Positions 1-5,198 of a DNA stretch of 5,198 nucleotides are shown one piece after another. Origin of the DNA: an uncultured Ruminococcus sp. (GTDB lineage Bacteria > Bacillota > Clostridia > Oscillospirales > Acutalibacteraceae); the NCBI GenBank assembly GCA_902772795.1, contig CACYBZ010000009.1:1-5198 (forward strand), given 5' to 3'. The position numbers and the translations under genes are program-made. Numbering within the stretch: position 1 is the first letter of the stretch; every line of letters starts with the position of its first letter. Below the pieces are notes generated by a model that was not told where the DNA came from, searched no databases, and was given only the letters and a program-made list of their open reading frames with translations.

Positions 1-10
1 AAGGAAGTGA
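1..10 (+). promoter_or_regulatory. Ribosome binding site of the SWIM protein gene
   Basis: AAGGAAGTGA differs at one position from the ideal AGGAGGTGA complement of the 16S rRNA 3' end and lies 9 bases before the ATG at 20. Its last three bases (8-10, TGA) are also an in-frame stop for the downstream gene. The codons between them (TTT, TGC, ATT) offer no usual start, so this site and stop together fix the ATG at 20. The window starts too close to show a promoter or an upstream gene. Confidence 0.8.
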
Positions 11-19
11 TTTTGCATT

Positions 20-2128
20 ATGCTGAAACTGATTAATGCTCTGCAATCGGCTGACGATGAATATCTCATTGCGTTGAGTAACAAAGGTACCGTCAAGCGT
101 TCCTATAAAGATTTGAACAATACGGAAATTTCCGCTGAATATCTTGAAGATTCCGTCTGTGTCAGCGTGTCAGACGAAAAATGTACGATTGTTCCCACAC
201 TCGCCGAAAGTAAATGTACTTGTCCGTCAAGAAGTATCTGCCGTCATATTGTCACCGCCATTCTCTGGCTGAAAAACAACTTTACAGAAACATCTGACGA
301 CAGTTCCCAGCCTGCGGATACTGCCAAACCGCAGGAAACACAGGAAACATCACAAACGGAAGAATCTTCACAGACTACAGAAAATCCGCTGCCACAAAAC
401 CTGACTGATGAACTTTCCTGTTTTCCACTCAAGGAAATTCAGAAAGCCATGAAAAAACGTTACTACAATGCCTTTATTGAAAAAGCCGAAAAGGGTATTT
501 TTCCCCACATGGAAGAACTGCGAATGGTAACCGTGGATATTCCCGAAGAAAATGTCATTGTCAAATTAATCAATCCGTTGGCATATTCTGCGTGTACCTG
601 CCACAGCAAAGACCTTTGCCGTCACAAAGCAACCGCTATTCTGACATGGCAGTTAAAACACGGTATTGTTACTCTCGAAAATATCAGACCGAATGACGAA
701 AAAAATCTCAATCTTGACATTCAGCATATCCATGACACCGCTACCTATACCTATGCGTTTCTGGGAGATATTCTTGCCAATGGTCTGGTACGAATTTCCG
801 ATGACATCGTGGAAAATACCGAAAGTGTAGCGGTAATGTGTCACAATGCCCGTCTGGCGGACTGTGAAAGAATGACAAGAGAAATCAAGAACCGTCTGCA
901 AGCCTATGTTCTTCACCAACCCGAATTCAAAGCGGAATCCCTGTTTTCACTGATTATTGAAAACCTGCTGTTACTCGAAAAAATCATTCACACTGATGTT
1001 CCCGAAACATTAAACAATTATCTGGGAGAATTCAAAAGTTCCTATGAACTCTTTGACAGTATTGAAATTATTCCGATTGCCTGGCGAAAATTTTCATCTG
1101 TTGCAGGATACAAAGGGGAAATCTATTACTTCATCAATAAAGATACCCAGTCCGAAAACAGATATCTGACTTATTCGGATATCCGTCCTGATTTTTACGA
1201 AAACACACGGAAAAAAGGATTATCGCAAGCCCCGTGGGGACTGTTCGGAACTGTTCGGGAAATTGCCAAATCGGAACTCCGTCTGAAACTGCCCCGATTG
1301 TCAGGCGGTAAGATTTCCGCTTCCAACGAAACTTCTGCCACTATTATCAATAAAGTCAGTTTCAATCAGAAAGCCGTCTATGACAATATCTATACGGACT
1401 TTGCCCGAATGGTCTGCGATATCTTTTCGGAAAAGGCAAAATCTGACAATGAAACCGACCATCTTGTTATGTTTGTTATCAAGAAATGTGTACGTTCGGA
1501 ATTCAACGACATTCAACAGACACAAAATATCGTTGTGGAAGATGAATTCAACCATATTATCACTATTCGGGCAACTTATTCCGCTGACAACAAAGAATTC
1601 ATTCAACAGCTGATTACACTCGGCGAAGCTATGCTTAAAGACACCAACAGACTTCTGTTTCAAAAACAGTTTGTGATTTTCGGCAGTATCTATATGGAAG
1701 ACGGTCAGGCGTTTGTCTATCCCATAGCGGTATTTGATAATATCCGCTGTAAAAACAATGTCAGTTATGAAAATTCACCGTCAGAAACGGCTTATCTCAA
1801 ACACAGTGAATATTTCTTTGCGTTCTTTAAGGAAATACAACATATGCTGTGTGATATCATTCAATGCGGTATCAACTCTTTTGATTTGTACAATCAGATT
1901 GAAGATTATGCGTCGGAAAGTCAGAAAATCGGGTTGCTGATTCTTTCCCAAAAACTGACAACACTTTATGACATACTGAAAGCCAAAAATCACAGTGTCC
2001 GAAAAGATAGTTCTGCGGTTATCCCGTTGATTTGCGACATTTACTGTTATGTTTCCGTAGGTCAGCAGAAAACAGAGCTCGGTATTGCCTTAGAAAATTT
2101 AAATCAGAAGGAGAAAGATATATCATGA
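20..2128 (+). CDS. Tandem SWIM zinc finger protein
   Basis: This is a complete 702-residue protein. Seen directly: two CxC-x5-CxH motifs, at residues 66-76 (CTCPSRSICRH) and 192-202 (CTCHSKDLCRH). Each is followed by a short helix-like stretch (IVTAILWL and KATAILTW), the arrangement expected of SWIM domains. SWIM domains bind one zinc ion and usually mediate DNA or protein contacts. Between them, residues ~87-128 form a Ser/Thr/Gln/Glu-rich, probably disordered linker. From ~240 to 702 the protein looks like a soluble mixed or helical region that I cannot assign; there is no signal peptide or membrane segment, so it should be cytoplasmic. The start is fixed by a good Shine-Dalgarno and an in-frame stop at 8-10. 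The TGA stop overlaps the ATG of the downstream DUF4132 gene, so the two proteins are probably made together. SWIM proteins of this sort (E. coli YehQ is one) occur beside DUF4132, MoxR ATPase and VWA genes. The biochemical role is unknown, and a binding or adaptor function for the module is inference. Confidence 0.93.
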   Translation: MLKLINALQSADDEYLIALSNKGTVKRSYKDLNNTEISAEYLEDSVCVSVSDEKCTIVPTLAESKCTCPSRSICRHIVTAILWLKNNFTETSDDSSQPADTAKPQETQETSQTEESSQTTENPLPQNLTDELSCFPLKEIQKAMKKRYYNAFIEKAEKGIFPHMEELRMVTVDIPEENVIVKLINPLAYSACTCHSKDLCRHKATAILTWQLKHGIVTLENIRPNDEKNLNLDIQHIHDTATYTYAFLGDILANGLVRISDDIVENTESVAVMCHNARLADCERMTREIKNRLQAYVLHQPEFKAESLFSLIIENLLLLEKIIHTDVPETLNNYLGEFKSSYELFDSIEIIPIAWRKFSSVAGYKGEIYYFINKDTQSENRYLTYSDIRPDFYENTRKKGLSQAPWGLFGTVREIAKSELRLKLPRLSGGKISASNETSATIINKVSFNQKAVYDNIYTDFARMVCDIFSEKAKSDNETDHLVMFVIKKCVRSEFNDIQQTQNIVVEDEFNHIITIRATYSADNKEFIQQLITLGEAMLKDTNRLLFQKQFVIFGSIYMEDGQAFVYPIAVFDNIRCKNNVSYENSPSETAYLKHSEYFFAFFKEIQHMLCDIIQCGINSFDLYNQIEDYASESQKIGLLILSQKLTTLYDILKAKNHSVRKDSSAVIPLICDIYCYVSVGQQKTELGIALENLNQKEKDIS
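215..247 (+). other. SWIM zinc-binding motif 1
   Basis: Residues 66-76 of the SWIM protein read CTCPSRSICRH. The predicted zinc ligands are C66, C68, C74 and H76. The upstream strand-rich segment (residues ~45-62, alternating Val, Ser and charged residues) and the downstream helix IVTAILWL fit the beta-beta-alpha SWIM layout. All four ligands are intact. Confidence 0.88.
278..403 (+). other. Low-complexity Ser/Thr/Gln/Glu linker between SWIM motifs
   Basis: Residues ~87-128 of the SWIM protein consist mainly of Thr, Ser, Glu, Gln, Asp and Pro, with almost no large hydrophobic residues. This suggests a flexible tether between the two zinc modules. It contains a perfect 9-base tandem repeat, so its length may vary between strains. 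Confidence 0.75.
332..349 (+). repeat. Perfect tandem 9-bp repeat (2 copies)
   Basis: CAGGAAACA occurs twice back to back and is in frame, encoding Gln-Glu-Thr twice. Related Gln/Thr/Glu codons follow (SQTEESSQTTE), as if an older array had decayed. Gain or loss of a unit would keep the frame and only change linker length. Confidence 0.8.
593..625 (+). other. SWIM zinc-binding motif 2
   Basis: Residues 192-202 of the SWIM protein read CTCHSKDLCRH. The predicted ligands are C192, C194, C200 and H202, with the same ligand spacing as motif 1. The flanks are also alike: a beta-like segment before it (VTVDIPEENVIVKLI) and KATAILTW after it. This suggests the two modules arose by duplication. Confidence 0.9.
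1241..1260 (+). repeat. Imperfect tandem 10-bp repeat
   Basis: CTGTTCGGAA is followed directly by CTGTTCGGGA, with one mismatch in ten. The unit is not a multiple of three, so the copies are read in different frames (LFG, then TVR). Loss or gain of one unit would shift the frame of the SWIM protein gene. It may be chance. Confidence 0.6.
2106..2113 (+). promoter_or_regulatory. Ribosome binding site of the DUF4132 gene, inside the SWIM gene
   Basis: AGAAGGAG lies in the last codons of the SWIM gene, with 11 bases between it and the ATG at 2125. That ATG shares four bases (ATGA, 2125-2128) with the upstream stop. The arrangement supports translational coupling and fixes the start of the second gene. 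Confidence 0.8.
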
Positions 2129-5100
2129 ATTTACTTGCCAACAATTCGGGAAAAGACTTGGAAATGCAGAAACTGATACTTGATTCTCTTACACAGGGCT
2201 TATCCCCCACAGAATCTGAAACCGCTGAAAAATTCTTTGATTTTTCCAAAGAAATGAATATCAGCTTACTTGACGGTCTGACATTCAGAGAAACAAAATT
2301 TTTCCGAACAGACAAAATATCATCTGTATTTCGTTCACTCAATCTTTATCAGAAAATTACCGAAATAACCGTTAAATATGCCGACAGATACATATTATTT
2401 TTGGATAAGATTTTCTGTAATTGTATGTTTACCTTGTTTACCAATTATTTTTATTACAGCAGTGCAATCGAACTCAGTGACACGTCATTTGGAAAATATA
2501 TTCTCCATGCCTTGAAACAGTGCTACAGTGAGGAAGAAATTGAGAAAAAGACGCTTTCTTACCATATAGAAACTACATTCAATGTACATTCCAACAATTT
2601 TTACTATTCGCCACAGTTTGTCAAAACTGCACAGGAAAGACCAGAAGTTTTACTTGATGTCGCCGATAATTATTGTTACGGCAACAGTTCAAAGGCGAAA
2701 ATGAGTGTCTATGCGTTGTTGCTGGCTTATGACAACGGCACATTATCCCGAAATGACATCGCAAAAATGGAAGATTATCTTTTTGCCAAAATTAAAGAAT
2801 CTTCATTTTTTACCAAAAACGATGTTGCCATGACATTAGCTTTTTTATCCGTTCGTGATAAAGAGAAACTTTCCGTTAAAGAAAAAATTTATTCCGCTAT
2901 TGCCCCCGACAGCAACGACAAAATCCGAAAATATCTTACCGAAAACATCAAGGGCAATGAACATAAATTTATACGGGCATTGTTCTACAAATTACCACTG
3001 GGCTATCTGAATAACCATATCGAAAAGCTGTTTTCTATTATTGGTGACGATAAAGAAACGATTTTCAGATGTACAAAAACAAGTCTGTTACACGCTTTTA
3101 TGGGAAATTACAGCAATCCTAAAACCAATGCCGATATAGTTTTACGTTATATCTGTAAACATTATCCCGAACAATTCGCCAAAACAATGAAATCCGAAGA
3201 CGAAATTATGGATTCTTATATTTCTCATATATGGGACAAACACGCTTTCAAATATTACGGCGATATGTACGAAATGGCAGAAAAGGAAAATCCGCAGTTA
3301 ATCAGTGACTATCATCTTAATTTAAAGGAGGATATTTTGAACTTTGTTATTTTATCCGAAAAGAAATTATCAGATGTTGCCCAAACCGAAATAGCAGAGT
3401 ATCTCAGCGGAAAAGCAGATATTTCTGTTTTGGAACCTTTTTTTAAGACTTACAATCATCTTGCCAAGAATTATCATAACGATAATCACAATTTTGATTC
3501 CGCTAACAGACTTGTCCGTTTTTATATGAATATAAATTCCGATTTTAAAAACCGTTACTATGCCCTGAAAGTATTGCAATATCCTGAAAAAATAGTTTCT
3601 CTTATGCGTTGGGATAGTGAAAAAGATGAAGTTTTGAACAGTGTGGTAAAAGCATTACTCACTGAAAAAATCCCTGTGGAATATCAGTTTAAATTTTATG
3701 ATATTTTCTACAACGATTACAATATTGATAAACCCAAAGTAGAAAAAATCATTGCCAATGGTATGGTAGCGTATCATAAGAGTTATGGTACAGACTATGA
3801 CAGTTATTGTCCTACAGGCAGTGTACTGGCAAGAAAAACCTATGTAATGTATCTCGGACAGACCAATACAGACGGCTGTAACAATGAAAAGATTTTAGCA
3901 TTATGCGGTGACACATCAAAAGAAGTCAAAAAAGCGTTGTGGCATGTTATGTCGCTGGATAAATCTTTTGAAAGTGCTGTAAAAGAAATGCTCACCGCCA
4001 AAAAAATTGCGATGAGAGAATTAGCTGTTGATGTGTTAGGCAGCTGGGGTACTGACAATTACAAGGATTTGCTGAATGACGTACTTCAAAACGAGAAAAG
4101 TGCAAAATTAGCGGATAAAATCAGAGAATTGTTATCGGTTGAAAAAAGTGAAGAAGACGCACAGGAAGGCTTCTGGATAGAGGATTTCATCAAAGACCAT
4201 CTCAGAGGCGGAAAAATCAACAAAGTGTTATGGTTGTACCAAACGCCGAACAAAGAAGTACATTTCAAAGATGGAACAGTTGCCGATGAACGCTATTTAA
4301 AATCTACTTTGGTAAATTATGCGGATATGCAACAAAATGGAAAATTTTATGTCAATTCATATGTACAGTCAATGACAGAAAAACTTGTAGAAAGTGAACT
4401 GAATGATTTCGCAGCAGATATTTTTTCCAAATGGCTTGCTGACGGGGCAGACACGAAAAAGAAATGGGTATTGTATTATTCATCAGTTCACGGCGGAAAT
4501 GCGATTGTCGATGTATTTTTGAAAAATATCAAAACGTGGGCAGAAAATATGCGTGGAGCAATAGCGGCAGAAGCCGTAAAAGCATTGGCAATGCAAGGCA
4601 GTTCCTATGCGTTGATGGCAGTTGACAATATGGCTCATAAATTCAAGCAGAAACAGGTAAGAAATGCGGCTGTACAGGCTCTGGACAATGTTGCAGAACA
4701 GTTAGGCATTACGGCTGACGAATTGGGCGACAGAATTGTTCCTGACCTGGGCTTTGGCGAAAACAGAGAACGTATCTTTGATTACGGCTCACGACAGTTC
4801 AAAGTCTATCTGACACCTGCTCTTGAACTGGAAGTATTCGGTGAAAATGACAAAAAATTGAAAACCATTCCTGCACCGTCCAAAAAAGACGATGAAGAAA
4901 CGGCAAAGCAGTCCAACGCAGAATTCAAACAGATGAAAAAGCAGTTGAAAAATGTCATTTCCATACAAAAAGCAAGACTGGAGACCGCTTTACTGGCTGA
5001 CAGACGCTGGAAAAAAGAAGACTGGGAAAAACTTTTCGTCAAAAATCCTGTTATGCACAGTTTCGCCATAGGTCTGGTATGGTGTGCTTACAATTCGGAA

Positions 5101-5198
5101 AATGACTGTCTGGGAACATTCCGTTATATGGAAGACGGTTCATTCAATACAGTCGATGAAGATGAATTTGAACTGGAAGAAAACTGTACAATAGGACT
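2125..5198 (+). CDS. DUF4132 (MolR/YehI-like) family protein, 3' end cut by window
   Basis: This is an open frame of 1024 codons from ATG 2125 with no stop before the window edge, so the C-terminus is missing. I recognise the family from the C-terminal third. Residues ~835-900 include AEQLGITADELGDRIVPDLGF and then RIFDYGSRQFKVYL. Residues ~935-1005 include the stretch RLETALLADRRWKKEDW, then NPVMHSFAIGLVW, GTFRYMEDG. These match the usual order 'vP-lG / dyG-R-F / LE-a-RrW / HP-LvW / FR--eDG' of DUF4132 proteins. Residues ~595-670 and ~805-860 look like HEAT-type helical repeats. Residues 1-~590 are Lys/Asn/Phe/Tyr-rich, helical-looking and not recognised; no WGR domain is seen, although some relatives have one. 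Family members are commonly ~1100-1300 residues, so perhaps 100-250 are missing (from memory). The protein is presumably cytoplasmic and of unknown reaction. The old link to molybdate regulation (MolR) should not be taken as function. It overlaps the SWIM gene by four bases, so the two products likely work together. Confidence 0.88.
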   Translation, partial: MNLLANNSGKDLEMQKLILDSLTQGLSPTESETAEKFFDFSKEMNISLLDGLTFRETKFFRTDKISSVFRSLNLYQKITEITVKYADRYILFLDKIFCNCMFTLFTNYFYYSSAIELSDTSFGKYILHALKQCYSEEEIEKKTLSYHIETTFNVHSNNFYYSPQFVKTAQERPEVLLDVADNYCYGNSSKAKMSVYALLLAYDNGTLSRNDIAKMEDYLFAKIKESSFFTKNDVAMTLAFLSVRDKEKLSVKEKIYSAIAPDSNDKIRKYLTENIKGNEHKFIRALFYKLPLGYLNNHIEKLFSIIGDDKETIFRCTKTSLLHAFMGNYSNPKTNADIVLRYICKHYPEQFAKTMKSEDEIMDSYISHIWDKHAFKYYGDMYEMAEKENPQLISDYHLNLKEDILNFVILSEKKLSDVAQTEIAEYLSGKADISVLEPFFKTYNHLAKNYHNDNHNFDSANRLVRFYMNINSDFKNRYYALKVLQYPEKIVSLMRWDSEKDEVLNSVVKALLTEKIPVEYQFKFYDIFYNDYNIDKPKVEKIIANGMVAYHKSYGTDYDSYCPTGSVLARKTYVMYLGQTNTDGCNNEKILALCGDTSKEVKKALWHVMSLDKSFESAVKEMLTAKKIAMRELAVDVLGSWGTDNYKDLLNDVLQNEKSAKLADKIRELLSVEKSEEDAQEGFWIEDFIKDHLRGGKINKVLWLYQTPNKEVHFKDGTVADERYLKSTLVNYADMQQNGKFYVNSYVQSMTEKLVESELNDFAADIFSKWLADGADTKKKWVLYYSSVHGGNAIVDVFLKNIKTWAENMRGAIAAEAVKALAMQGSSYALMAVDNMAHKFKQKQVRNAAVQALDNVAEQLGITADELGDRIVPDLGFGENRERIFDYGSRQFKVYLTPALELEVFGENDKKLKTIPAPSKKDDEETAKQSNAEFKQMKKQLKNVISIQKARLETALLADRRWKKEDWEKLFVKNPVMHSFAIGLVWCAYNSENDCLGTFRYMEDGSFNTVDEDEFELEENCTIG
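3324..3339 (+). promoter_or_regulatory. Possible internal ribosome binding site and TTG start
   Basis: AAAGGAGG (3324-3331) followed after 5 bases by an in-frame TTG (3337-3339) lies within the DUF4132 gene. It is a closer match to the 16S anti-Shine-Dalgarno than the site of either gene start. Initiation here would give a shorter product starting at residue 405 and keeping the HEAT-like and DUF4132 parts. The site is created by AAG GAG codons, while this gene mostly uses AAA and GAA. Use of the site is unproven. Confidence 0.4.
3907..4134 (+). other. HEAT-like helical repeat segment in the DUF4132 protein
   Basis: Residues ~595-670 read as paired amphipathic helices of HEAT style: DTSKEVKKALWHVMS, then AKKIAMRELAVDVLGSWG, then a following helix to about residue 670. 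The pattern 'D-s--V+-al' and 'vRe-Av--L--wg' is typical of HEAT/armadillo units, which act as protein-binding scaffolds. The assignment is by eye. Confidence 0.5.
4162..5198 (+). other. Conserved C-terminal core and start of the DUF4132 domain (partial)
   Basis: Residues ~680-1024 are the best-conserved part of the family. The order is a DG-containing segment (VHFKDGTVADERYL), a helical segment with KWVLYYSSVHGGNAIVD, a HEAT-like stretch at ~805-860, the IVPDLGF and DYGSRQF motifs, a charged helix at ~920-950, then the DUF4132 domain from about residue 938. The domain is incomplete because the window ends. Confidence 0.75.

Noticed and set aside
2090..2140. A transcription terminator or promoter between the two genes
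   Set aside because: There is no intergenic space and no GC-rich hairpin followed by a T-run at the junction.
2374..2466. Aromatic and hydrophobic stretch at residues ~84-113 of the DUF4132 protein as a membrane segment
   Set aside because: Charged and polar residues (KYADRY, LDK, TNY) interrupt it, and no uninterrupted hydrophobic run of ~20 residues exists.
3324..3345. A gene boundary or frameshift at the internal Shine-Dalgarno, giving two separate genes
   Set aside because: The reading frame continues unbroken from 2125 to the window end with no stop near here, so a single gene with a possible internal start is the simpler reading.
4045..4050. SWGT in the DUF4132 protein (residues ~640-643) as a WGR domain
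   Set aside because: Only two residues of the WGR signature are present and the surrounding sequence is HEAT-like, not the WGR fold pattern.
923..4926. Six GAATTC palindromes (923, 1028, 1499, 1544, 1595, 4921), often within GAATTCAA
   Set aside because: Those checked fall on Glu-Phe codon pairs (GAA TTC), and both codons are favoured here. Codon preference explains them without a site function.
244..5069. Antisense and off-frame ORFs of 60-120 codons (for example 1301-1663 and 2019-2342 on the - strand, 1380-1613 and 1734-1940 on the + strand)
   Set aside because: They lie wholly or almost wholly inside two long, convincing coding frames and have no recognisable domains. They are shadow ORFs.

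Overview
The window holds two co-directional genes on the + strand with almost no non-coding sequence. The organism looks like a low-GC Gram-positive bacterium, probably a gut or rumen Clostridium/Ruminococcus relative. This rests on the AT-rich codon use, the strong purine-rich Shine-Dalgarno sequences and the standard genetic code. It is an inference from composition, not an identification.

Region 1 (20-2128) encodes a complete 702-residue protein with two SWIM-type zinc-binding motifs (CxC-x5-CxH). They lie in its first 200 residues and are separated by a Ser/Thr/Gln/Glu-rich linker. The remaining ~500 residues match no fold that I recognise.

Region 2 (2125-5198, running off the right edge) encodes at least 1024 residues of a large protein of the DUF4132 (MolR/YehI-like) family. 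Its N-terminal half is AT-rich and divergent. Its C-terminal third carries the recognisable family core, and the DUF4132 domain itself is cut by the window end. The ORF has no stop before the window ends.

The two genes overlap by 4 bases (ATGA), so they are almost certainly one transcript and translationally coupled. A SWIM protein next to a DUF4132 protein recalls the Escherichia coli molR-yehI ... yehL-yehM-yehP-yehQ region. There these families sit with a MoxR-type AAA+ ATPase and a von Willebrand A (VWA) protein. By inference this window is the left part of a comparable MoxR/VWA-associated module, whose biochemical role is poorly understood. The ATPase and VWA genes are not in this window.

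The points most worth a second look are: an unusually good internal ribosome binding site plus TTG start in the middle of the DUF4132 gene; the tandem SWIM architecture with a repetitive linker; a marked composition shift along the DUF4132 gene; and the locus as part of a little-characterised system. I saw no RNA genes, insertion sequences, CRISPR arrays or terminators.
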